Under the pieces are notes generated by a model. That model did no database searches. It was not told the DNA's origin and was given only the letters and a program-made list of their open reading frames with translations. This document shows, piece by piece, positions 26,872 to 35,414 of a stretch of 64,000 nt of DNA. A program made the position numbers and the translations under genes. The DNA is from CAZPMO01 sp964587515 (GTDB taxonomy: Bacteria; Pseudomonadota; Alphaproteobacteria; MPNO01). Numbering within the stretch: position 1 is the first letter of the stretch; every line of letters starts with the position of its first letter. The stretch covers positions 1 to 64,000 of the forward strand of contig CAZPMO010000002.1 in the NCBI GenBank assembly GCA_964587515.1, in the 5' to 3' direction.

Positions 26872-26932
26872 ATAATCCAGATCAACCCGGCGTTTGTCCG
26901 CTAAACTTATAAAGATTGCAGGAGGACCGGTC

Positions 26933-27133
26933 ATGGAAGAACAGGAATTCGAGAACGCGATTGCGATGCTGCTAAACGACATGCAGGGCGATGTCGGAGA
27001 CGCGCATGAGATTTTCCTGCGCCTGAAACAGACGCTCGACGGCATGCGCGCCATCGGCATGCCGATCCCCGACGATCTCGCGGCCATGGAACGCGACATG
27101 GCGGCGGAGTTCGAGGACGAGGCGAAGGGCTAA
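26933..27133 (+). CDS. Small conserved-looking acidic protein, unknown function
   Basis: A 66-residue acidic, mostly helical protein (EEQEFENAIAMLLNDMQGDV, then HEIFLRLKQTLDGMRA, ending EFEDEAKG). The ATG at 26933 has GGAGGA seven bases upstream, a strong sign that it is translated. It precedes the first aldo/keto reductase by five bases and is probably co-expressed. No family is recognised; no membrane or signal segment is seen. Confidence 0.65.
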   Translation: MEEQEFENAIAMLLNDMQGDVGDAHEIFLRLKQTLDGMRAIGMPIPDDLAAMERDMAAEFEDEAKG

Positions 27134-27138
27134 CCGCC

Positions 27139-27963
27139 ATGCTGATGCGGGCCATTCCCGCGACCGACGAGGAGATTCCGGCGGTCGGTCTCGGGACGTG
27201 GCAGGGTTTCGATATCGGCGCGGGCGCGGCCAAGAGGGAGCAGCGCGCCCGCATATTGTCGCATCTGTTCGCCGCCGGCGGCACGGTGATCGATTCCTCG
27301 CCCATGTACGGCCGCGCCGAGGAGGTCACCGGCGATCTGCTGGCCGGCATGGCGGCGCACGACAAAGCTTTTCTCGCTACAAAGGTGAGGACCAGCGGCC
27401 GTGAAGCCGGCATCCGTCAGATCGAAGATTCTTTCCGGCTGATGCGCACCGAAACTCTCGATCTGCTACAGATCCATAATCTGATCGACTGGAAAACCCA
27501 TCTCGATACATTGCGCCGGCTGAAGGACGCGGGCCGGGTGCGCTATATCGGTATCACTCATTACACGAGGGCCTCGATCCCCGATCTCAGCGATATCGTC
27601 CGCGCCGAGAAACTGGATTTCGTGCAGCTCGCATATTCACTGGCGCTGCCCGACGCGGCCGAGACCCTGTTGCCGTTATGCGCCGACAAGGGCGTCGCGA
27701 CACTGATCAACCGGCCGTTCGACGGCGGCGGCATGTTCCGCGCGACGCGCCGCGACGCGTTGCCGCCCTGGGCCGCCGAGTTCGACACCGCGAGCTGGAG
27801 CCAGTTCTTCCTGAAGTTCATCCTCGCCCACCCGGCGGTGACCTGCGTGATTCCGGGAACCGGCAATCCCGACCGCGCATTCGACGATTTCGCGTCCGGG
27901 CAGGGCCGCATTCCGGATGAAGCCGAGGCGCGGCGCATGCTCGGCCACTGGCGGAGCCTTTAG
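27139..27963 (+). CDS. Aldo/keto reductase
   Basis: A 274-residue TIM-barrel reductase that uses NADPH on carbonyls. The catalytic tetrad is visible as Asp and Tyr in VIDSSPMYGRAEEV, Lys in FLATKV, and His in LLQIHNLIDW. IGITHYTRASI and VTCVIPGTGNPDRAFDD match the barrel's cofactor-binding half. It is followed immediately by a broken paralogue, with the next start codon right after the stop. The physiological substrate is unknown. Confidence 0.88.
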   Translation: MLMRAIPATDEEIPAVGLGTWQGFDIGAGAAKREQRARILSHLFAAGGTVIDSSPMYGRAEEVTGDLLAGMAAHDKAFLATKVRTSGREAGIRQIEDSFRLMRTETLDLLQIHNLIDWKTHLDTLRRLKDAGRVRYIGITHYTRASIPDLSDIVRAEKLDFVQLAYSLALPDAAETLLPLCADKGVATLINRPFDGGGMFRATRRDALPPWAAEFDTASWSQFFLKFILAHPAVTCVIPGTGNPDRAFDDFASGQGRIPDEAEARRMLGHWRSL

Positions 27964-28891
27964 TTGGCGCAGATCACGCGCGGCGAGTTCCTGCGTCTCG
28001 CGGCCGGCGCGGCGGCGGCGCTGGGCGGCGGCGGGCCCGCGCACGCCGCTCCCGGTCTCAATACCCGCGTGATTCCGAAATCCGGGGAAAACTGCCGGTC
28101 ATCGGCATCGGCACCGCGCGCGCCTTCGATGTCCGTAATGNNNNNNNNNNCCGACGGGGCGCGCTCCGCTGGCCGAGGTAGTTCGCCTACTGTTCGCGGC
28201 CGGCGGCTCGGTAATCGATACCTCGCCCATGTACGGCAACGCCGAGAAGATCATCGGCGAGATTCTGCGCGATCTCGATGCGCGCAACCGCGCCTTCATC
28301 GCCACCAAGGTGTGGACCGAGGGGCGCGCCCGCGGCATGGATCAAATGCGCGCTTCCATGCGTCTGTTGCGCGCCGAACGCGTTGAGCTGATGCAGGTGC
28401 ATAATCTGGTCGACTGGCGGGTGCAGCTCAGGACGCTGCGCGAATGGAAGGAGGCCGGCGCCATCCGACATATCGGCATCACCCACTGGACGCGAAACTC
28501 GGTGGACACCCTGGCCGGGATCGTCGCGGCGGAGCCGCTGGATTTCGTGCAGCTCCCCTATTCGCTGGGCATGCGGGAAGCGGAAAAGAGACTCCTGCCG
28601 CTGTGCGCCGACAAAGGCGTCGCGGTGCTGGTCAACCGGCCGTTTATTCGGGGCGCCATGTTCCGCGAGGCGCGCGGCCGCCTGCTGCCGCCCTGGGTCA
28701 AGGCCGAGCTTGGCGTGCGAAGCTGGGCCCAGTATTTCCTGAAATATCTGCTCGGCCACCCGGCGGTAACCTGCGTGATCCCCGGCACCGCGAAGCCACG
28801 CCACATGCGCGACAATCTCGCCGCCGGGCTCGGCGCACTCCCCGACGCGGCCCAGCACCGCAAAATGCTGACCGACTGGCGGCGCGGCTGA
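27964..28891 (+). pseudogene. Second aldo/keto reductase with signal-like N-terminus, frameshifted and containing an assembly gap
   Basis: The reading frame opens with TTG at 27964, giving ITRGEFLRLAAGAAAALGGG, an export-signal-like start (a degenerate Tat motif with one Arg). At about 28087-28091 an A run appears one base short: adding an A restores KLPVIGIGTARAFDVRN, the aldo/keto reductase entry strand. A 10-N gap follows at 28141. From about 28155 the frame is intact to 28891: SVIDTSPMYGNAEKI, FIATKVWTEG, LMQVHNLVDW, VTCVIPGTAKPRHM. It closely resembles the gene upstream. The break may be a sequencing or assembly error next to the gap rather than a real pseudogene. Confidence 0.75.
28141..28150. 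other. Assembly gap (10 N)
   Basis: Ten undetermined bases inside the second aldo/keto reductase gene. The true gap length is unknown, so the reading frame across it cannot be judged. Confidence 0.99.
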
Positions 28892-28972
28892 GCGAAGGGA
28901 TCGTCGGCGGAATCATCCCGGACAAGCGGGGTCGGATGGATTAATCTGATGCGATACCAGGGAGTCACGATC

Positions 28973-29986
28973 ATGGCAAAACAGACCGCCGCGACACCGA
29001 CCGAAGAGCGTTGCGTGACGTCGTATCCGGCGCGGCGCGGCTATACGCCGGGAGCGGCATTCCCGCCCACGGTGACCAATGTCGATGACGTGATCGATAT
29101 TCATTGCCACGCCCATGCCGGCCAGCAGGATGCGCTGGCGCTGGCCAAGTTCGCCTCGCAATCGGGCATGGGCGGTATTCTCTATAAGACCATCACCGGG
29201 CCCGGCGACCCGGCCGGCGTGGTGCGCGGCGTGCAGGAAGACCTAAACCGCTGGGCCGACGCCGAGGACGTGACGCCGATCACCTGTTGGGCCGGGGCGC
29301 TGATGGCGTTCGACGGCGAGACTCCGGACGCGGCGTGGGTGACACGCCAGATCGATTCCGGCGTGATCGCGATCTGGTTTCCCGTGTTCAACCACGCGAA
29401 CACGCTGTCCAAGGTCGGCGGCAAGCCGATCTGGTGGGACAAGACCGCCAGCCCCACCGATCACACCGCGCCGCTGCCGTGGGACGAGGCGCTGGCGATC
29501 GGTCATTACCTGCTCGACGAGGGCGGCGGGCTGCGCGCGGAAGTGAAGGAAATCCTGCGCGTGATCGCGGATCGCGATGTCGCGGTCTGCTTCGGTCACG
29601 CGACCCACGCCGAGATTTATCTGATGGCCGAGGAGGTCCAGAAGCTCGGCATCACGCGGGCCTTTATCGATCACCCGTTCAGCCCGTTCGTCGATCTCGA
29701 GATCGCGCAGATGACGGAGCTTGGCCAGGCCGGGCTGACGCTGAACTTCACCTATGACGAGCTGTCGCCGCTGCTGGGCATCGATCCGGCGAAAATGTAC
29801 GAAGCAATCCGGGCGATCGGGCTCGACCACGTAACGCTGTCCAGCGACGCGGGCGAGCCGCTGTTCCCCAACTCGGTGGAATGCATGCGCCTGATCCGCG
29901 CCTACATGGAAGCCTTCGGGCTGAACGCCGGGGAACTGCGCACGGTCTCGGTGGACAACCCCGCCCGCATCGTCGGGCTGCACTGA
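28973..29986 (+). CDS. DUF6282-type metal-dependent hydrolase (amidohydrolase fold)
   Basis: A 337-residue protein with the amidohydrolase pattern. DVIDIHCHAHAG gives the HxH metal pair, and FGHATHAEIYLMAEE, IDHPFSPF and LSSDAGEPLFPNS supply later His and Asp ligands. I take it for the DUF6282 family from its overall look; no reaction is established for that group. The ATG at 28973 is preferred over 28949 because AGGGAG lies closer to it and the extra residues look unrelated. A second amidohydrolase-type gene follows 32 bases later, and a TfdA-like gene after that, forming a short catabolic run. Confidence 0.72.
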   Translation: MAKQTAATPTEERCVTSYPARRGYTPGAAFPPTVTNVDDVIDIHCHAHAGQQDALALAKFASQSGMGGILYKTITGPGDPAGVVRGVQEDLNRWADAEDVTPITCWAGALMAFDGETPDAAWVTRQIDSGVIAIWFPVFNHANTLSKVGGKPIWWDKTASPTDHTAPLPWDEALAIGHYLLDEGGGLRAEVKEILRVIADRDVAVCFGHATHAEIYLMAEEVQKLGITRAFIDHPFSPFVDLEIAQMTELGQAGLTLNFTYDELSPLLGIDPAKMYEAIRAIGLDHVTLSSDAGEPLFPNSVECMRLIRAYMEAFGLNAGELRTVSVDNPARIVGLH

Positions 29987-30018
29987 CTTACGAACCACGA
30001 ACCCAGAGGAAGACCACG

Positions 30019-30984
30019 ATGATCGTCGATTTTCAGCATCACTTCACCCCAAGGGTCCTGATCAAGGAAGACCCGGGTGACGGCAAGATCACGCGCTATG
30101 ACGAGCAGGGCGTGCCCAGCTATTCGATCCACTCGATGCTGTGGGACCTCGACGAGCATATCCGTATGATGGATATCGCGGGCATCGACGTCACGGTGTT
30201 GAGCTGCGCCGAGGGCATGTCGGCGCCGCTGGACAGGTCGATCATCTGCAACGACGAGGCCAAGAAGGCCGAAACGGACTATCCCGGCCGTTTCAAGGGC
30301 ATCGCGCACGCCCACCCGCTGGGCGGCGACGACGCCATGCGCGAGTTGAACCGTTGCGCCAATGAGCTCGGCTTCGCGGGCGTGGTGACGACCTCGGAAA
30401 TGGACGGGGTCTATCTCGATTCACCGGAGCTCAACCCGTTCTGGGCGGAGTGCGAAAAGCTCGGGCTCTATGTATTCATCCACCCGGCGCTGAAGCTTTC
30501 CCATTCCGAGCAGTTCGACGCCTTCGACCTGGCGCGCGCCGTCGGTCGTGAGTTCTCGCTGGTGATGGCCACCATCCGGCTGATCAACGGCGGCGTGCTC
30601 GACCGTTTCCCCGGCCTGAAGGTGCAGATGGCACATCTTTCGGGCGGCATCGCCTCGGTGCTGGGACGCGTGCGCAGCTATCAGGACCGCGATTTCTGGG
30701 GCACCGCCGGTAACGAACGGCACGGCTGCCTGCCCGAACACGATTTCGACTATTACCTGAAGGAACGGCTGGTCTTCGACACCGCCGGGTTCTGCGGCGC
30801 GACCAGCTCGGTCGAGACCTCGGTGGTCGAGCTTGATCCGGACCGCATCGTGTTCGCGTCCGATTATCCGCAGGAAATCCGCGAGCCCGAAGCGGTAAAG
30901 GCCTTCGTTGACGGCATAAAGGCGATGGGCGCCGACGGCGAGAAAATCCTGTCGGGCAACGTCAACCTTCTGCTGCCGGGATAG
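30019..30984 (+). CDS. Amidohydrolase 2 family protein (ACMSD-like decarboxylase/hydrolase)
   Basis: The 321-residue TIM-barrel protein resembles ACMSD/gamma-resorcylate decarboxylase relatives. The metal site is seen in VDFQHHFTP, LYVFIHPALK, VQMAHLSGG and IVFASDYPQE. The first motif reads Q-H-H rather than the usual H-x-H, so one metal ligand may differ. Members decarboxylate or hydrolyse aromatic acids and lactones. The ATG at 30019 has AGAGGAAG upstream. It sits between the DUF6282-type gene and the TfdA-like dioxygenase gene (12-base gap). Confidence 0.8.
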   Translation: MIVDFQHHFTPRVLIKEDPGDGKITRYDEQGVPSYSIHSMLWDLDEHIRMMDIAGIDVTVLSCAEGMSAPLDRSIICNDEAKKAETDYPGRFKGIAHAHPLGGDDAMRELNRCANELGFAGVVTTSEMDGVYLDSPELNPFWAECEKLGLYVFIHPALKLSHSEQFDAFDLARAVGREFSLVMATIRLINGGVLDRFPGLKVQMAHLSGGIASVLGRVRSYQDRDFWGTAGNERHGCLPEHDFDYYLKERLVFDTAGFCGATSSVETSVVELDPDRIVFASDYPQEIREPEAVKAFVDGIKAMGADGEKILSGNVNLLLPG

Positions 30985-30996
30985 GCCGGACCGACC

Positions 30997-31884
30997 ATGG
31001 CCCTGACCGCCACGCCCCTGCATCCGCTTTTCGCGGCCGAGATTTCGGGGATCGACCTCGGCGGCCGGATCGATGACGGGACGTTCGGGGACCTTAAACA
31101 GGCGATGGACGAATTCGGCGTCTGCGTGGTTCACCACGCGACGCCGCTATCGGACGAACAACACATCGCGGTCAGCGAACGGTTCGGTCCTATCGAACGC
31201 GGCGAAATTCTGAAGGTCGCCGGCAAGTCTGGGCTGCGCATTCGCCATCATGAGATCATCGACCAGAGCAATATGGACGAGAACGGCGACATCTTCGTCG
31301 AGGACGACCGCCGTCTGATGTTCAAGCGCGCCAACCGGCTGTGGCACACAGATTTGTCATTCCATCCCATCCGCGCGACGATTTCGCTGCTGTCGGGACA
31401 TATCGTGCCGCCGGGCGGGGCCGATACCGAGTTCGCCGATATGCGCGCGGCCTATGACGCATTGCCCGGGACGCTTAAATCGGAAATCGAAGGGCTGGAG
31501 GCGGAGCATTCCTATTGGCATTCGCGGGTTCTCGGCGGCGGTCCGGAACCGACCGAAGACGAGCGACGCTCGCGCCCGCCCGCCGTGCACAAGCTTGTGC
31601 ACATCCATGAAGGCTCCAACCGCAAGGCGCTCTATATCGCCTCGCACGTAAGCCGGATCGTCGGCCGGCCGGTGGAGGAAGGGCGCGCGTTGATACAGGA
31701 ATTAATGGCGTTCGCGACGCGGCCGGAATTCATATACCGCCACAAGTGGCGCGTCGGCGACGTGGTGATCTGGGACAATCTGTGCACGCTTCACCGCGCC
31801 ACGGCATTCGAGGACACCACCCACCGCCGCGACATGCGCCGCACCACCTGCCGCGAAGCCGAGGTGCCGAGGACAGCCGGATAG
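30997..31884 (+). CDS. TauD/TfdA-family 2-oxoglutarate/Fe(II) dioxygenase
   Basis: A 295-residue alpha-ketoglutarate-dependent dioxygenase. The iron triad is visible as His and Asp in LWHTDLSFHP and the distal His in NLCTLHRATAF; the 2-oxoglutarate arginine lies in RRDMRRTTC. It resembles TfdA, which cleaves 2,4-D ethers, and other members act on taurine or sulfate esters. It ends the 28973-31884 plus-strand group and converges on a sulfatase gene. The true substrate is unknown. Confidence 0.88.
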   Translation: MALTATPLHPLFAAEISGIDLGGRIDDGTFGDLKQAMDEFGVCVVHHATPLSDEQHIAVSERFGPIERGEILKVAGKSGLRIRHHEIIDQSNMDENGDIFVEDDRRLMFKRANRLWHTDLSFHPIRATISLLSGHIVPPGGADTEFADMRAAYDALPGTLKSEIEGLEAEHSYWHSRVLGGGPEPTEDERRSRPPAVHKLVHIHEGSNRKALYIASHVSRIVGRPVEEGRALIQELMAFATRPEFIYRHKWRVGDVVIWDNLCTLHRATAFEDTTHRRDMRRTTCREAEVPRTAG

Positions 31885-31916
31885 AGAATTTTCGGCTGCG
31901 CTACGCCACCAATTTT

Positions 31917-31940
31917 CACCCCGGACTTGATCCGGGGTCC
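31917..31940. repeat. REP-like palindromic repeat, copy 1
   Basis: CACCCCGGACTTGATCCGGGG followed by TCC: seven-base arms CCCCGGA/TCCGGGG around CTTGA. A near-identical copy in the opposite orientation lies at 32048-32074, and a decayed one at 55051. This type of palindrome is common between genes in alphaproteobacteria. Confidence 0.75.
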
Positions 31941-32047
31941 AGCGGTGGCAGCACGATTTAATCCATTTTGAAAGGAATTCCCCTGGGTTTTCTATTATTG
32001 GGGGGAAGCTTTGATCATACGACTCGTCTTTCGCTGAAAGGATCGCT

Positions 32048-32074
32048 GGGCCCCGGATCAAGTTCCGGGGTGAC
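32048..32074. repeat. REP-like palindromic repeat, copy 2 (inverted)
   Basis: Reverse complement of copy 1 with one inserted base, including the flanking CGCTGG/CCAGCG. The two copies make a 160-base inverted pair between the convergent TfdA-like and sulfatase genes. The pair could fold into a long hairpin and serve as a bidirectional terminator. Confidence 0.75.
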
Positions 32075-32124
32075 AGGAGGAAGTATCCCGCTACCAACGA
32101 AATCCCGTTGTCGACCCCGGAAAT

Positions 32125-33726
32125 CTAGGCGCGCGCGGTTGGGAAGGGGCTGCGATCGACATAGTCGATCTGCTTGCGGGCGAGGATTTCCATCAGCTCG
32201 GCGCGGGTCGCGAGGTGGCCCGGATCGTCCCACAGATTGTCCATCTCGTGCGGGTCGTTCTCGAGGTCGTAGATCTCGCCCCATTCAATGTCCTGGTAGA
32301 CGCTCATACGCCAGCGCCGCGTGACCAAGGTGCGCATCCGGGGCGGCTTGTCGAAGCCGAGATAGTTGCGCTGGTCGTCGGCCTCGATCAGCACCGCTTC
32401 GGTGTCGTCGTCCTTGCCGGCGATGGCGGGCAGCAGGCTGTGTCCCTGGATGCCGTTATAGGGAACCAGTCGCGCGCGATCGAGGATGGTGGATGCGATA
32501 TCGAGCGTGCCCGACATGGCGTCGCTGGCGCCGACGCTGGCGCGGTCGGGCGTGTCGGCCCAGATGAACGGCACCCGGATCAGCCCCTGATAATGGGCCG
32601 GGCCCTTCAGCATCATCTGGTGATCGCCCAGGAAATCGCCATGATCCGTGGTGAATACGACCACCGTGTTGTCGGCCATGCCGTGCTCGGCGAGGCGCGC
32701 TAGGATCGCGCCCACCGCGTCGTCGATCATCGCAATCATGTCGCAGGTCAGCGCCATGGCCTCGCGCGCCTCGCGCTCAGTCACCGCGAAGGCGTTCTGC
32801 TGGGACCGCAACGCCGTGCCCGCGTCACGCTGCTGATGGCTCCATGCGACATGGGGCTGCAGCGGCTTGTTGCCGTGATCGAACGATGGCGGCAGCGTCA
32901 TTTCGTCCGGGCTGTACATGCCCCAATACTTGCCGGGCGGCGTGAAGGGATGGTGCGGATCGGGAAACGAGACCATGGCGAAGAACGGCTTGTCGTCTTC
33001 GTCCCCGGCGCGGGCGTCGAGATATTCGAGCGACTTCTCCTCGATATAGGCTGTCGGGTAAAGCTCGGCCGGCACCGCCGTGCGATAGGCCTGCGGGCAG
33101 ACATAGTCGTGCGGCAGGCAGTTGTCGGGGCCGCGCAGCGAATCCGGATCGTCGTGGTGCTGATGCAGCCAGTGGTAATAATGCCCGCCGACCTTGTCGC
33201 CATGTTCGGTGCAGAGATCGACATGGTCGAAGCCATAGAACGGCAACGTCATGGGCGCGAATTCGCCGTTCGGCCAGCGTTTGGGATTTTCCTGGTCGTA
33301 GGGGCGATCTTCGGCCGCGACCCGTCTCGCCTCATCCATTGCGGCGGGCGGCGCGGCGTAATCGGCCGGGTATTCCGGACGCGGCATCATGGGTGGGTTG
33401 GGCGTCATGTTCTGGAGGTGGCTCTTGCCGATCAAGGCGGTGCGCCAGCCGGCGGCGCTCAGCAGGTCGGTAAAGGTATTGGCCATCAGCGACAGCGGTA
33501 TGCCGTTGTGGCGCGCGCCGTGGGCCGACGGCATGCGCCCGGTCATCAGGCTGGCGCGGTTGGGCATGCAGACCGGGCTCGCCACATGGAAACGGTCGAA
33601 GCGCCGCCCGCGCGCCGCGATGGAATCGATATGCGGCGTCTTCAGCACCGGATGCCCGGCGCAGCCGAGATAATCCGCCCGATGCTGGTCGGTGATGAAG
33701 AACAGAAAATTCGGCCGATCGCTCAT
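32125..33726 (-). CDS. Type I sulfatase-like hydrolase
   Basis: A 533-residue alkaline-phosphatase-superfamily enzyme. The formylglycine motif is C53-M-P-N-R57 (VCMPNRASLMTG), the type that needs oxidation of Cys by FGE; no FGE gene is in the window. Metal ligands appear in FFITDQHRAD near the start and VVFTTDHGDFLGDHQMM about residue 360. The TDQ start resembles choline sulfatases and phosphonate monoester hydrolases as much as arylsulfatases, so the ester is undetermined. There is no signal peptide, suggesting a cytoplasmic enzyme. It is separated from hppD by a REP-like element. Confidence 0.87.
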   Translation of the reverse strand: MSDRPNFLFFITDQHRADYLGCAGHPVLKTPHIDSIAARGRRFDRFHVASPVCMPNRASLMTGRMPSAHGARHNGIPLSLMANTFTDLLSAAGWRTALIGKSHLQNMTPNPPMMPRPEYPADYAAPPAAMDEARRVAAEDRPYDQENPKRWPNGEFAPMTLPFYGFDHVDLCTEHGDKVGGHYYHWLHQHHDDPDSLRGPDNCLPHDYVCPQAYRTAVPAELYPTAYIEEKSLEYLDARAGDEDDKPFFAMVSFPDPHHPFTPPGKYWGMYSPDEMTLPPSFDHGNKPLQPHVAWSHQQRDAGTALRSQQNAFAVTEREAREAMALTCDMIAMIDDAVGAILARLAEHGMADNTVVVFTTDHGDFLGDHQMMLKGPAHYQGLIRVPFIWADTPDRASVGASDAMSGTLDIASTILDRARLVPYNGIQGHSLLPAIAGKDDDTEAVLIEADDQRNYLGFDKPPRMRTLVTRRWRMSVYQDIEWGEIYDLENDPHEMDNLWDDPGHLATRAELMEILARKQIDYVDRSPFPTARA

Positions 33727-33795
33727 GACAACGTCCCTGATAGCTGTTCGGGGAGTTTCGCCTTAGCGACCTGTCGACGCAACCGGGGCGCGCCC

Positions 33796-33905
33796 TAATT
33801 TGTGACACCATGAATCTAATTTGGGGACACCATTGGAGCAAGGTATCGATTTTCAGATCAGAGGTAGAATGGTGTCCCCGAATTAAGGATCACCAGATTA
33901 GGCGG
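33796..33905. repeat. Nested inverted repeat (REP/BIME-like element)
   Basis: The inner arms are 18 bases at 33817-33834 (TAATTTGGGGACACCATT) and 33868-33885, matching as complements at 17 of 18 positions. Diverged outer arms flank them (around 33791-33806 and 33888-33905), and 33796-33811 is a direct near-copy of the left arm. The GGTGTCCCC core recalls REP elements mobilised by RAYT transposases, but no transposase is nearby. It fills the gap between sulfatase and hppD. Confidence 0.7.
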
Positions 33906-33907
33906 GC

Positions 33908-34978
33908 CTATGCCTTCAGCACGCCGCGCTTGATCTGATCGGCTTCGATGGAATCGAACAGGGCCTGGAAATTGCCTTCGCCGAAGCCTTCATTTCCCTT
34001 GCGCTCGATAAGCTCGAAGAAGATCGGCCCGATTACGTTCTCGGTGAAGATCTGCAACAACAGCCCCTTGCCGTCCTGGGGCGCGCCGTCGATCAGGATC
34101 GCGTCATCGGCGAGCCGCGCGAGGTTCTCGCCGTGGCCCGGCACGCGCGCATCCACCGCCTCGTAATAGGTTTCCGGCGTCTCGAGAAAGCGGACGCCGC
34201 GCCGGCGCAGCCCCTCGACCGCCTCATAGATGTCGGCGCAGCTGAGCGCCACATGCTGGATGCCCTCGCCACGATAGGCGTCGAGATATTCGGCGATCTG
34301 CGACTTGTCGTCGGCGGATTCATTGATCGGGATGCGGATTTTGCCGCACGGGCTGGTCATCGCCTTGCTTTTCAAGCCGGTCTTCGCGCCCTTGATATCG
34401 AAAAAGCGGATTTCTCGGAACCCGAACAACCTCTCGTAAAACCCCGCCCATTCGTCCATGCGGCCCTGGTGAACATTGTGGGTCAGATGATCGATACCGA
34501 TCAGCCCCTCGCCCGACGGCACGTTGCCGGTGCCGGGAATGGGAACGAAATCGACGTCATAGATCGTCGCCCCGTCATAACGGTCGACCAGATAGAGCAG
34601 GCTGCCGCCGATACCTTCGATGGCGGGGATGTTGAGCTCCATGGGTCCGATACGCGCCTCGACCGGCTTGGCGCCAAGCTCGATCGCGCGCCGCTGCGCC
34701 ACCGCCGCATCCGCGACACGGAATGCCATCGCACAGGCCGACGGCCCGTGCACCCTGGCGAACGCCTGGGCGAAGCTGTCGGGCTCGGAGTTCACGATGA
34801 AGTTGACCCCGCCCTGGCGATAAAGCAGCACGTCCTTGGAGCGGTGCCGGGCAACCGCCGTGAAACCCAGTCTTTCGAACAGGTCTTTCAGCAGTTGCGG
34901 ATCGGGCGCGGTGTATTCGACGAATTCGAAACCGTCGGTGCCCATCGGGTTGTCGAGCGGTGTTACGTTTTCAGCCAC
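33908..34978 (-). CDS. hppD: 4-hydroxyphenylpyruvate dioxygenase
   Basis: The 356-residue enzyme converts 4-hydroxyphenylpyruvate to homogentisate in tyrosine breakdown. The three iron ligands are visible: His in LIGIDHLTHNV, His in GIQHVALSCAD, and Glu in PIFFELIERKG near the C-terminus. The N-terminal FEFVEYTAPDPQLLKDLFERLGF is typical. Later pathway genes (hmgA, maiA, fahA) are not beside it, though an FAH-family hydrolase lies 8 kb away. The gene is intact, with its own upstream region. Confidence 0.95.
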   Translation of the reverse strand: MAENVTPLDNPMGTDGFEFVEYTAPDPQLLKDLFERLGFTAVARHRSKDVLLYRQGGVNFIVNSEPDSFAQAFARVHGPSACAMAFRVADAAVAQRRAIELGAKPVEARIGPMELNIPAIEGIGGSLLYLVDRYDGATIYDVDFVPIPGTGNVPSGEGLIGIDHLTHNVHQGRMDEWAGFYERLFGFREIRFFDIKGAKTGLKSKAMTSPCGKIRIPINESADDKSQIAEYLDAYRGEGIQHVALSCADIYEAVEGLRRRGVRFLETPETYYEAVDARVPGHGENLARLADDAILIDGAPQDGKGLLLQIFTENVIGPIFFELIERKGNEGFGEGNFQALFDSIEADQIKRGVLKA

Positions 34979-35101
34979 GGCGCGTCTCCTTTAACCGGAT
35001 CGACGCTCCCCGCTGTTTTCAATTTATTGTGCGTTGGTATGTAAATGGTTGTTCGGATGGCGACTTTACACCCCCTTTAATGTGCTGATAGCCTCGCGCC
35101 G

Positions 35102-35227
35102 GCCGGCACCACGCTTGGCCAGGTCGCCCGCGCCGCGGCGCCCTATCTTGTGTGCGACGCGATCCTGGTGGCGCTGCTGATTTTCTTCCCCCAGATCGCG
35201 CTTTATCTGCCGAGCTTCATGGAGTGA
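35102..35227 (+). pseudogene. Remnant of a TRAP transporter large permease (DctM C-terminus)
   Basis: One open frame encodes AGTTLGQVARAAAPYLV, then CDAILVALLIFFPQIALYL and PSFME before TGA at 35225. This is the last helix and tail of a DctM-type permease. No start codon or ribosome binding site precedes it and the rest of the gene is missing, so it is a deletion remnant. It is too short to function. A 19-base perfect stem overlaps its stop codon. Confidence 0.75.
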
Positions 35228-35269
35228 TGTCGCCGATCCGATGACGCGTTATCGGATCGGCGACATCAC
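35224..35269. repeat. Perfect 19-bp hairpin after the DctM remnant
   Basis: GTGATGTCGCCGATCCGAT (35224-35242), an eight-base loop, and its exact complement (35251-35269). The first arm begins in the DctM stop codon. There is no T run on either side, so it is not a standard intrinsic terminator, although it may have ended the lost TRAP operon. Confidence 0.8.
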
Positions 35270-35414
35270 GAAATATTGTACTTTGCTCTAGCATTTATTG
35301 GACACATTTCCTAGTTGATCTATGTAAGTGCCGTTTCAGGCCCAATCCAGTTGATTGTACTGTCGAAATACCAAGTCCGGTTCGGCTCTGATTCATCATG
35401 GTGGGAAAAATAAA

